A DNA stretch of 21,654 nt. Source: Nitrospinota bacterium. GTDB lineage: Bacteria > Nitrospinota_A > UBA7883 > JACRLM01. The stretch is from assembly GCA_015231995.1 (NCBI GenBank), contig JADGAO010000028.1:1-21654 (forward strand), in the 5' to 3' direction. Below the pieces are notes generated by a model, which saw nothing but the letters and a program-made list of their open reading frames with translations, made no database searches and was not told where the DNA came from. Shown piece by piece: positions 14,456-21,440 of the stretch. Position 1 is the stretch's first letter; each line of letters starts with the position of its first letter. The position numbers and the translations under genes were made by a program.

Positions 14456-15193
14456 TCACATCCCGGAGGTAAGCGAGTTAAGCGACTCGGCAAGCTTGCG
14501 GAGCCGTTCGCCGTTGGGGCCGGGCATGGTGGCGGCCATCTCGTCGAGCGTGACGGAGCGCTCCGAAAGCCCGGTGCGAATCTGAAGCCTCTGGCTCTGG
14601 AGTAACCTGCTTTTCAGGTCGGAGACGGAGTTGCGCGTGTCGTTTATCGCGCTCTGGTTGCTGGCGACGGTGGAGCCTAACGCGCCCACCTCGCTGGCGT
14701 TTCGAAAGGCGGCGACGGCAAGGACGATTGTCACAAGCAGGGCGAAGATCGAAAGGCCCGCCGCAGTATAGGCGATTTTGTGCGTAAAATCCGCTCCTCT
14801 GGCCGGTTTAACTTCCGCCATCGGCTCCCTTACGGGAGGGACAGGTTGCGTTTTGCCAGCAGGTTCGGCGGGCGCGTCCTCGTCTTCATCTGATTCGTGA
14901 GCGGGCTGTGGCTCCTGAATTTGTTTGGCCGCAGTGATGGGGGTGACCGACGCAAGTCTGCTTCTCTCTTTTTCGACCGGAGCCTCCGCCGCAGGAGCTT
15001 CCGGCTCCGGCGTTTTGGAGGAAGCCGGGACAGGCTCGCGCGTGAAGGAGTCCAATATTTCATCGAACTGCGCCTGGGTGATGACGGCGATGGGGCTTTT
15101 CACATCCACGCCTTTTTCCGCAAGCAGGCCGATAACTTCGCCCACACTCATGTTGAGCTTGGTGGCCGCTTCGTAAACGCGCATTTCACTCAT
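14456..15193 (-). CDS. Single-pass membrane protein with IF-2 N-terminal-like domain
   Basis: The 245-residue protein (ATG 15193; ATG 15184 and GTG 15205 are alternatives) begins with a segment at 4-50, RVYEAATKLNMSVGEVIGLL and onward to VKSPIAVITQAQFDEIL. This matches the small IF2_N domain normally found at the front of translation initiation factor IF-2. An 80-residue Pro/Glu/Ala-rich linker follows (52-135), then one membrane helix (about 140-163), a heptad-like stretch (about 165-205) and a C-terminal tail. No GTPase part is present, so this is not IF-2. With an N-in orientation the IF2_N domain would be cytoplasmic and the coiled coil periplasmic. Function unknown. It sits 7 nt upstream of crcB and probably shares its transcript. 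Confidence 0.75.
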   Translation of the reverse strand: MSEMRVYEAATKLNMSVGEVIGLLAEKGVDVKSPIAVITQAQFDEILDSFTREPVPASSKTPEPEAPAAEAPVEKERSRLASVTPITAAKQIQEPQPAHESDEDEDAPAEPAGKTQPVPPVREPMAEVKPARGADFTHKIAYTAAGLSIFALLVTIVLAVAAFRNASEVGALGSTVASNQSAINDTRNSVSDLKSRLLQSQRLQIRTGLSERSVTLDEMAATMPGPNGERLRKLAESLNSLTSGM

Positions 15194-15205
15194 CAACGAT
15201 TCCAC

Positions 15206-15510
15206 TCAAATTAGAGAACGATAAAACCACGAACCGGTATTTTAGCTTAAAACCAGAGTTTCAAACAATGGCCCCGTGTTTTTAATGAGAGGCGCAATCA
15301 CACGTTGATGGGGAACTTTGCGACTGAAGGATATGTTTTGTCATCCTGAGGGAGCCTCTGCGACCGAAGGATATGCTTTGTCATCCGAGGGAGTCCGTTT
15401 TTTGTCATCCTGAGTGAGGCTCTGCGAGCGAAGGATCAAAGTGGAATAGAACATTCTTTAGATAGATGCTTCACTTCGTTCAGCATGACATGACAACTTC
15501 GAAATTCGAG
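15206..15510. other. Intergenic region with dispersed repeats
   Basis: About 300 nt without a gene. The part nearest the IF2_N gene is A/T-rich and should hold its promoter, but no clear boxes were identified. The rest is occupied by degenerate copies of a dispersed repeat (see the repeat entry). No RNA gene was recognised. Confidence 0.6.
15320..15495. repeat. Degenerate tandem copies of a dispersed repeat
   Basis: The core tttgtcatcc recurs three times (15337, 15377 and 15401), each time followed by a variant of tgagggagcctctgcgaccg and aaggatatg. The right end, ttcacttcgttcagcatgac, is similar to the reverse complement of the core (gtcatcctgag...). This is the same broad family as the elements at 17405 and 18119. 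It is non-coding. Confidence 0.6.
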
Positions 15511-17019
15511 CTAATTAATATCCAAATCCAGCCTTCTTTTTGAGGGAGGCTGTTTCACCGACGGAAGCGGCGTGAGCGTAGCCGAAGCCGATGGACGGTC
15601 CGGGGCGGTCTGCGGCGGTTGATTAGCCACAGGACGGTCTGCGACGGTTGGAGCAGGGATCGCGCCGACGGCCGGTTTGGACGGTTGGATGGAAGTTCTG
15701 TTGGGAATGTTAAGCTCGCGTATAAGCGTCTGTCCGTCGTAATCCAGAACTTTTAGGGATATCGCCCCGGATACGGGAGTTATTTTCAACGTAAACTTCT
15801 TTTTCACGGAGAACTGCGCCGTCAGAAATTTTTTGACCACCTCCGCAAAGACCGGGGCGTTAACCTGCTCGGCTTCGGGGAAAACGGCCATGACGCAATC
15901 CAAGAGCGTTTCCGCATATTCGGAAATGCTCTCTTTTTCGATTATGGATATTTCCGTGGGGAAATATGTCAGGTCGATACTCTCCAGCCCTCCATGAGTG
16001 GAAAGCCACTTGATCACGGCGGGTTTGCGGAACATCAGCCCGTTACCGGTGTTTTTGACGATCTCCGAAACGCGCTCCATCTCCGAAAGGGTCTGCCGCC
16101 TTTTGTTGGGGCCGAATGGGTGGCGCTCCATCGCGGTATCCGCGATTATTATCTTGAGAAGAAGCGTCACATCGTCAATGGCGTCCATGTTGAGCCTGTA
16201 GCGTTCCGGTATCCCCGCCTTCGACATTTCCGCGTAGGCGAAAACCCACGACATTTTGAGCGCAAGCCGGAGCCTCTCGTCATACATCTCCCCCTTCTCT
16301 TTGAAGAGGTTGTTGAGTTCATTGAACAGAGGGCCTTCATGAAGCCGTCCGGCGCCGGACCTGGTTTTTATGATCTCCGACTTTATAAGATGGTTCGCCG
16401 AAAGAATGCCCTTCCCCATACTGGCCGACAGGGCGCGCATTTTCATTTCAATGCGCTTTCTCGAGTCCCAGCCGGTGGGGCGGTCATTGAAGGCCTCCAC
16501 GTTGAGCATTAGCCATAAAGCTTCCATACACAGCTTGGGCACGCGCCTGTAACCGTCAAGAAAAACGGCAAAATAGCGTTCGGCGGAAAATTCCGGGTCG
16601 TTAAGCGATTCCGCCTCGGTGATAACCTCCCCTGCTTTCACCACGAAATCCATGACATATGCGGGGGCGGCGTCTCCGTTTTCAAGGAAATCGTTCTTCT
16701 GGAAAAATACGGAGGCGAGTTTCTTGTTGGATATGGCTTTTGTGATGTCGGACTTTGACACCACACGGGTCCCCGATACGTTCAGCTTTTCGCGCCTTGC
16801 GGCGTCACGCGCAAGGACGGCGGCTTTTTGATCCAGAAGTTTGTTATCAATAGCCGCCTTTTCCTGTTCAGCCTCAAGCCGGGCGCGTTCGGCGCTCTGC
16901 CTGCGAATCTGAGCCTCATGAAGGCTTTTAGCTTCGATCTCTTTCAAAGCTTCCGCGGTTTTGAGCGCTTCTTCCGCCCTGCGAAGCCTTATTTTTTTCT
17001 CAAAAGAATCGGGAGCCAT
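15511..17019 (-). CDS. Unrecognised protein with N-terminal coiled coil and Pro-rich tail
   Basis: I do not recognise the family. From ATG 17019 the protein has 502 residues; an in-frame TTG at 17034 is an alternative start. Residues about 5-70 are a highly charged Ala/Glu/Lys/Arg helix, probably a coiled coil. The middle (about 85-420) is a mixed, mostly helical globular region with no membrane segment. The tail (about 430-502) is rich in Pro, Ala and Ser with a loose repeat of the type V-A-D-R-P-x-A and ends in a basic patch. No signal peptide, nucleotide-binding loop or metal motif is visible, so a cytoplasmic structural or adaptor role is possible but unproven. Codon use matches the GC-rich chromosome. 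The gene stands alone with a good promoter about 155 nt upstream. Confidence 0.8.
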   Translation of the reverse strand: MAPDSFEKKIRLRRAEEALKTAEALKEIEAKSLHEAQIRRQSAERARLEAEQEKAAIDNKLLDQKAAVLARDAARREKLNVSGTRVVSKSDITKAISNKKLASVFFQKNDFLENGDAAPAYVMDFVVKAGEVITEAESLNDPEFSAERYFAVFLDGYRRVPKLCMEALWLMLNVEAFNDRPTGWDSRKRIEMKMRALSASMGKGILSANHLIKSEIIKTRSGAGRLHEGPLFNELNNLFKEKGEMYDERLRLALKMSWVFAYAEMSKAGIPERYRLNMDAIDDVTLLLKIIIADTAMERHPFGPNKRRQTLSEMERVSEIVKNTGNGLMFRKPAVIKWLSTHGGLESIDLTYFPTEISIIEKESISEYAETLLDCVMAVFPEAEQVNAPVFAEVVKKFLTAQFSVKKKFTLKITPVSGAISLKVLDYDGQTLIRELNIPNRTSIQPSKPAVGAIPAPTVADRPVANQPPQTAPDRPSASATLTPLPSVKQPPSKRRLDLDIN

Positions 17020-17174
17020 AGCCTTGCCTGTCAATCCTTATATAAAAACCACCGGATACTCTGAATGGTACTGAGAGTCTTGTGCCAAGATGACTGGAAT
17101 ATTTGTTCGTTATCAGTCAAACCCTGAGGCTTTCCCAATACGCAACAAAAGAGAGCATCCACTTTTAACTTCAT

Positions 17175-17202
17175 ATTATACACATATTTGATTAAAATTC
17201 AA
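17175..17202 (-). promoter_or_regulatory. Sigma-70-type promoter for the coiled-coil gene
   Basis: On the minus strand TTGAAT (17202-17197) and a perfect TATAAT (17180-17175) are separated by 16 nt, in an A/T-rich setting. The -35 matches TTGACA at its first four positions. Transcription would start near 17168, giving a leader of about 150 nt before the ATG. The long leader may have a regulatory role, but no known riboswitch was recognised. Confidence 0.65.
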
Positions 17203-17404
17203 GCATAATATATTTGACACAATTCGTTCCATTTTATTGAGAAAAAACCAGGCTCCACGCCTACATGAAAGCTTATCGGAAGATGCAACTCCATACATAA
17301 ATATTTCAAGACATTTTGAAAATAAAACCTCAAATATACTGGAAAGTTTTATGCCAGAAGGTGTGGGTTTCTGATCGAATAATTCCGAAAACCGAAGTTA
17401 GGGC

Positions 17405-17507
17405 GAGATTGCTTCGCGGAGTTCACCCTGAGCTTGGCGAAGGGCCTCAATGACAACAAAGGCTCCGCATTTTGTCATTGCGAGGAGCGAAGCGACGAAG
17501 CAATCTC
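17405..17507. repeat. MITE-like element with 12-bp perfect terminal inverted repeats
   Basis: The ends GAGATTGCTTCG (17405-17416) and CGAAGCAATCTC (17496-17507) are perfect reverse complements. The interior contains caccctgagc, a gcgaagggcctcaatgacaa segment and gtcattgcgagg, typical of a widely scattered non-coding repeat in environmental bacteria. It is 103 bp long. A second, diverged copy of about the same length lies at 18119, on the other side of the PhnA-like gene. Confidence 0.78.
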
Positions 17508-17727
17508 TCAGATACATACTCATCCGCGTTCAACTTCGGAATCAGGGATAATTGCGACGGATTAGGGATTGAGTTTTGTTTTGGCAGGCGGATGCGCCTT
17601 CGGGGTGAAGCCACCCCCTCGCCGTAAAACGGCGGCCCCACTCTGGCAGGGAGACAAATAAGAGTTGCGATGACTGCGCTAACAAGGCTACAATCCGCGC
17701 TTTTTTATATAACTGGAGTACCCTCTC

Positions 17728-18075
17728 ATGGACACGTTACCCAAATGCCCAAAATGCAACTCCGAACTCACCTACGAAGACCGCAGTCTGTATGTATGCC
17801 CGGAATGCGGCCATGAGTGGACGAAGGGTGACGCTCATACGGAGCAAGCCGAACCGGCGGAAGCTGTAATCCGCGATGCGGTTGGGAACATCCTTAAAGA
17901 TGGCGACACGGTCACGGTGATAAAAGATCTGAAAGTCAAAGGGTCGTCCCTCGTCGTGAAGATCGGCACAAAGGTAAAAAACATCCGTCTGGTCGAAGGC
18001 GACCACGATATTGATTGCAAGATAGACGGCATTGGCTCCATGGGATTGAAATCGGAGTTTGTGAAAAAGGCGTGA
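17728..18075 (+). CDS. PhnA/YjdM-family zinc-ribbon protein
   Basis: The 115-residue protein has an N-terminal zinc ribbon with CPKC (Cys7, Cys10) and CPEC (Cys24, Cys27). A PhnA domain follows (about 43-115): VIRDAVGNILKDGDTVTVIKDLKVKGSS, then KIGTKVKNIRLVEGDHDIDCKIDG and a final MGLKSEFVKKA. GGAG lies 9 nt before the ATG. Despite the old name, members of this family are not shown to cleave phosphonates; the real role is uncertain. There are no other phn genes nearby. The gene stands alone between two repeat elements. Confidence 0.92.
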   Translation: MDTLPKCPKCNSELTYEDRSLYVCPECGHEWTKGDAHTEQAEPAEAVIRDAVGNILKDGDTVTVIKDLKVKGSSLVVKIGTKVKNIRLVEGDHDIDCKIDGIGSMGLKSEFVKKA

Positions 18076-18118
18076 GTGGCGCTGGTTCTATAAGGCCTGA
18101 TTTCGAAGTTGTTGAGGA

Positions 18119-18217
18119 GAGATTCTTCGCGGAATTTATCCTGAGCCTGTCGAAGGACTCAGACTGACAGCTTCCTGATTGTCATTCTGAATGGAGCGTA
18201 GCGTAATGAAGAATCTC
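18119..18217. repeat. Second MITE-like element, diverged copy of the one at 17405
   Basis: The ends GAGATTCTTC (18119-18128) and GAAGAATCTC (18208-18217) are perfect reverse complements. The interior follows the same order as the copy at 17405 (cttcgcgga, cctgagc, cgaagg, then a gtcatt core), with many substitutions. It is 99 bp long. Confidence 0.72.
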
Positions 18218-18381
18218 GCAGAAAAGCAATGCGCACGAATGAGTGGCGAGCAGTGCTGTTTGGGGTGTTCCGTCCCACCTTGGTGCGATAGTCATCCCTT
18301 ATAGAATACAATACATAGACGGGTGTAAAGAGCATAAAAACAATGCAAATATTAGTTGGCAAACAGGTGGCTGATGATTAA

Positions 18382-18428
18382 GTGCAAATAATATACAGCT
18401 ATGCTATAGTAGCGCAAATATTTTAGGA
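18382..18428 (+). promoter_or_regulatory. Extended -10 promoter, repeated 9-mers and RBS of the SIR2 gene
   Basis: TGCTATAGT (18402-18410) is an extended -10 element. The -35 position has no good match, as is common for this promoter type. The 9-mer GYGCAAATA occurs at 18382-18390 and 18412-18420, 30 bp apart and flanking the -10; a related ATGCAAATA lies at 18343-18351. AGGA at 18425-18428 is the ribosome-binding site, 6 nt before the ATG. The expected transcript start is near 18417, giving a very short leader. The repeated 9-mers could be operator half-sites; this is inference. Confidence 0.5.
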
Positions 18429-18434
18429 TGCGCT

Positions 18435-19637
18435 ATGTCCTCTTCTAAGCCAACAAATAAATTATCAAAGCCAACAAAACTCAAGTTTCTCAAGCCTGCC
18501 ACAGCTGAATGGTGTGCGATTGAGCTTGATGTAGCGGGTTTAGGCGATGACAACAATAAGAATGGGGATCCGACACGCGAAAATCGTGAAGCGCTCAGGG
18601 ATATGCTACTTGCATCCCTGCAAATGCCCAATCTTGTTGTATTGGCTGGAAGCGGCTCTTCAATTGGAGAAGTTGGCGGCCCATCCATGCAGGATTTATG
18701 GGACAAGGCCGTTAAAACCCACAAAGACTGGACTACTGTTTTTGATAAAGTTGGCTACAAAGAAGCTGATACGGACAGGAATATTGAAACGCTTTTGTCC
18801 CGTTGTGAGGCGCATCAACAATTAAAAGATGACGAAACAATCAGGAGCTTCATTGAACACTGCAAAAAAATTACTCTTTCCGAATGCTCAAATTTTCTCT
18901 CCGATGACAAATTAAAAGGACATTGCACCTTTTTACATCGTCTTTCCCGCCGTCGAGTGCGTGACCCCCGGCTTAAGGTGTTTACTTCGAATTACGATTT
19001 ATGCTTCGAACGCGCCGCATCGCTTCAAGGATTGATACCCATTGATGGTTTCTCCTTTGCTCGTCCACGTATTTTTAACTCTCGATTTTTTAATTACGAC
19101 ATAGTGCGCCGCCCTAGATTATCGGATGAACATGGTGACTATCTTGAAGGAGTTTTTCACCTCCTTAAACTTCATGGCTCAGTAAATTGGGCTCGTAACG
19201 AAAATGGAGCCATAGAAGAGAAAACAAACCCCTCACCATCTGAGGCATGCTTGATTTATCCTGCAAGCGGCAAATATCAACAATCATATCTCCAGCCCCA
19301 TCTGGAGCTTTTCTCGCAATACCTTGCCAGTTTACGAGAACCCAACACCTGCTTAATAGTCATTGGTTTTGGTTTTAATGACAACCATATGTCAGAACCA
19401 ATTCTTGCCGCCGTGCGTACAAACCCGCATCTTCGTCTTGTAGTGGTGGATTTTAGGGCTGAAGATTTCATTGTTGAAAAAAATGGATATTGGAAAAAGC
19501 TCCATGAGGAGGCTCAAGGTGGAGGAGATGTTTGGTTTATTAACTCTTCATTTAAAGAATTTGCAGAGCAGATACCTGATTTAAAAGCATTAACTCCGGC
19601 AGGTCTTCTGGAAAGAGCTATTAAAGCCATTAAATAA
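18435..19637 (+). CDS. SIR2-domain protein (predicted NADase effector of a SIR2-HerA system)
   Basis: The 400-residue protein has a Lys/Pro-rich N-terminal extension (about 1-60) and a SIR2-like Rossmann domain. Nucleotide-binding and catalytic signatures are present in order: LAGSGSS (70-76), FTSNYD (183-188, with Asn186), KLHGSVNW (245-252, with His247 as the expected catalytic histidine), and VIGFGFND (309-316). Paired CxxC zinc motifs of deacetylase sirtuins are absent, which fits the defence-type SIR2 proteins that hydrolyse NAD+ rather than deacetylate proteins. The HerA ATPase gene begins 10 nt downstream, the arrangement of SIR2-HerA (Nezha) antiphage systems, in which the pair forms a large complex that depletes NAD+ on infection. 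The A/T-richer composition and different codon use (many AAA, AAT, TTT) suggest horizontal transfer. Role inferred from family and context. Confidence 0.88.
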   Translation: MSSSKPTNKLSKPTKLKFLKPATAEWCAIELDVAGLGDDNNKNGDPTRENREALRDMLLASLQMPNLVVLAGSGSSIGEVGGPSMQDLWDKAVKTHKDWTTVFDKVGYKEADTDRNIETLLSRCEAHQQLKDDETIRSFIEHCKKITLSECSNFLSDDKLKGHCTFLHRLSRRRVRDPRLKVFTSNYDLCFERAASLQGLIPIDGFSFARPRIFNSRFFNYDIVRRPRLSDEHGDYLEGVFHLLKLHGSVNWARNENGAIEEKTNPSPSEACLIYPASGKYQQSYLQPHLELFSQYLASLREPNTCLIVIGFGFNDNHMSEPILAAVRTNPHLRLVVVDFRAEDFIVEKNGYWKKLHEEAQGGGDVWFINSSFKEFAEQIPDLKALTPAGLLERAIKAIK

Positions 19638-19647
19638 AATATAAATC

Positions 19648-21405
19648 ATGGGCAAGTCAGCTAAAGAACCCGAGGATTTTTCAAGCAAGGGAATTCTTCG
19701 CCCAGAACTTCGCTTGGGAGTTGTATCTTCAATAACCGCTAGCCTTGTACGCGTTAACCTTAAAGATGCTGGCGCGTCCAGTGGTGAGCATTTTTCGGGT
19801 GGACGATATGGGAAAGGCGAAGTTGGGGAATTCGTCCTGATTGAAGGGCAACAAAACCTGTTAATGGGTCGTATTGTCGAGGTTAGATTACCTGAGCGAG
19901 AACGCCATAGCATTGGACAAGATTATGCTGGCTCCAGCCAATTGGATGCAATAGGCAACATTCAACTGCTCGGCTCCATATCCATGAATACGTTACAAAT
20001 CTCAGCAGGTGTAGATGCCTATCCACGTTTAGGGGATCGCGTGTATTCCGCCCCACATCAATTTCTGGCGCTGATTCCGGCTTTAATGGACAGCACAGGC
20101 AACGATACGGAACCTCTCAGACTTGAAATCGGCTCGGTTAATGTGGCCCATGAGAGCAAAGTTAGCATTACTCCCGGGAAATTATTTGGCCGACATTGCG
20201 CCATATTGGGCGCCACCGGTGGTGGAAAAAGTTGGACTACCGCGAGAATTATCGAAGAAAGCATTAAATATAACGCAAAGATTATTCTTCTGGACGCAAC
20301 TGGCGAATACAGGGGATTCAGCGATTCAACCATAGAACATTACCACCTTGCTGACCCTGTAGAGAATGCAGCGAATTCAACCCCCTGCAACTTGCCGCCA
20401 ACAAGTTTCCAGGAATCAGATTTTATTGCCATGTTTGAACCATCAGGCAAGGTTCAAGGGCCTAAATTGAAGGAGGCTATCCGGAGCCTCAGGCTTGTTA
20501 GTTTAGAAAAATCCTTAGCTAACAATAAGGGCGTTCTTGTTAAAGCCAACATGCTAAAGAAAGGCATATTCGACGCTGAAAATGGGATTGCTAAAAAATT
20601 AGACGATCCAAAGGAACCGTTTAATGTACGTCTTTTACCTTCACAGATACGGGAAGAATGTGTCCATCCGGCGGGTAATTATGGAAAGTATCCAACTAAA
20701 TGGGGAGATTATGATGAGAATAGTTATAACTACTGCCTCTCTTTGCTTTCCAGAATAAATGTGGTCTTGACATCGCCTGCCTATAAATGTGTTTTTGGGT
20801 CTAACTCCGATAACAAATCCATTGCAAATGCTATCGATAGTTTTTCTAAAACGAATACACGATTAATGCGAATCTGCTTGAGTGGGATTCTGCATGAATT
20901 CAGTGCTCGTGAAATTATCGCTAATGTTCTTGGTCGGTATTTACTCACAAAGGCGCGAAATGGAGATTTTAAAAATACACCAGTCGTCGTGATCGTGGAT
21001 GAGGCTCATAGCTTTCTTGGTCGGCATATTGGTACCGAGGATACCTATGCCCGTCTTGATGCTTTTGAGTTGATCGCCAAAGAAGGGCGGAAATATGGCC
21101 TTAATATATGCCTTGCGACTCAGCGTCCCCGCGATATTACCGAAGGGGTGTTAAGCCAAATGGGCACGCTTATCGTGCATCGCCTAACCAACGATAGAGA
21201 TCGAGAAATAGTAGAGCGGGCATGTGGCGATATTGACCGTTCCGCATCAGCTTTCTTGCCAAATTTAAAACCAGGAGAGGTTGCTATTGTTGGCGTTGAT
21301 TTTCCCATCCCTCTGACAATTCAGATTGAGAAGCCAACTGTAAAACCCCAGTCCGAAGGCCCGAACTATCAAAAGCATTGGCGACTCCCAGCTAATAAGT
21401 CTTGA
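19648..21405 (+). CDS. HerA-family hexameric ATPase (partner of SIR2)
   Basis: The 585-residue protein begins with a HAS-barrel-like domain (about 20-85: LRLGVVSSITASLVRVNL, then VGEFVLIEG and GRIVEVRLPERE). A RecA/FtsK-type HerA ATPase domain (DUF87) follows: Walker A GATGGGKS (188-195), the aspartate loop LLDATGEY (214-221), Walker B VVVIVDEAH (446-454), ATQRP with Gln492 (490-494), and an arginine-containing HRLTNDRDRE (511-520) likely to reach the neighbouring subunit. Between Walker A and B lies a large helical insertion (about 240-400), usual for HerA. The C-terminal LKPGEVAIVG matches the family end. HerA proteins form hexameric rings; in SIR2-HerA systems the ring scaffolds and activates the NADase. 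No ribosome-binding site is visible before the ATG, so it probably depends on coupling with the SIR2 gene. It ends 35 nt from convergent smpB. Confidence 0.9.
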   Translation: MGKSAKEPEDFSSKGILRPELRLGVVSSITASLVRVNLKDAGASSGEHFSGGRYGKGEVGEFVLIEGQQNLLMGRIVEVRLPERERHSIGQDYAGSSQLDAIGNIQLLGSISMNTLQISAGVDAYPRLGDRVYSAPHQFLALIPALMDSTGNDTEPLRLEIGSVNVAHESKVSITPGKLFGRHCAILGATGGGKSWTTARIIEESIKYNAKIILLDATGEYRGFSDSTIEHYHLADPVENAANSTPCNLPPTSFQESDFIAMFEPSGKVQGPKLKEAIRSLRLVSLEKSLANNKGVLVKANMLKKGIFDAENGIAKKLDDPKEPFNVRLLPSQIREECVHPAGNYGKYPTKWGDYDENSYNYCLSLLSRINVVLTSPAYKCVFGSNSDNKSIANAIDSFSKTNTRLMRICLSGILHEFSAREIIANVLGRYLLTKARNGDFKNTPVVVIVDEAHSFLGRHIGTEDTYARLDAFELIAKEGRKYGLNICLATQRPRDITEGVLSQMGTLIVHRLTNDRDREIVERACGDIDRSASAFLPNLKPGEVAIVGVDFPIPLTIQIEKPTVKPQSEGPNYQKHWRLPANKS

Positions 21406-21422
21406 AAAGCATTGTGCATTTT
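21405..21422. terminator. Weak bidirectional hairpin between herA and smpB
   Basis: AAAAGCA (21405-21411) pairs with TGC-A-TTTT (21415-21422) with one bulge and a 3-nt loop; the flanking A and T runs could let it act for both convergent genes. The stem has only two strong G-C positions, so this is a tentative call. Confidence 0.3.
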
Positions 21423-21440
21423 GCCATTTCTACCCCCCCC

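Larger units (their letters stand above)
17020..17727. other. Long intergenic region: A/T-rich leader plus repeats
   Basis: About 700 nt without a supported gene. 17020-17210 holds the promoter and leader of the minus-strand coiled-coil gene. 17210-17400 is A/T-rich with no recognised feature. 17405-17507 is a MITE-like repeat. 17560-17645 is GC-rich with short hairpins (for example CGCCGT-AAA-ACGGCG around 17620-17635). The last 60 nt must contain the promoter of the PhnA-like gene. A 64-codon frame on the minus strand is only the translated repeat. Confidence 0.6.
18076..18434. other. Intergenic region between the PhnA-like gene and the SIR2-HerA cassette
   Basis: About 360 nt. The first half contains the MITE-like repeat at 18119-18217. 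From about 18300 the sequence becomes clearly A/T-richer and carries the promoter and repeated 9-mers of the SIR2 gene. A 67-codon minus-strand frame overlaps the repeat and is not considered a gene. Confidence 0.6.

Noticed and set aside
15337..15440. Possible CRISPR-like array from the repeated tttgtcatcc
   Set aside because: Spacing is irregular, units are degenerate, only three copies exist and no cas gene is nearby.
14449..15510. Fluoride riboswitch for crcB
   Set aside because: crcB follows the IF2_N gene by 7 nt, and no conserved crcB-motif pseudoknot was recognised in the upstream intergenic region.
17447..17641. Minus-strand frame of 64 codons
   Set aside because: It is the conceptual translation of a MITE-like repeat and the neighbouring hairpin sequence; such peptides recur in annotations as spurious genes.
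18159..18362. Minus-strand frame of 67 codons upstream of the SIR2 gene
   Set aside because: Half of it is repeat sequence and it runs against the promoter region; no ribosome-binding site or family match.
18435..19637. SIR2 gene as a protein deacetylase (CobB type)
   Set aside because: The four zinc-binding cysteines of that class are absent, the protein is longer, and the HerA neighbour points to the defence type.
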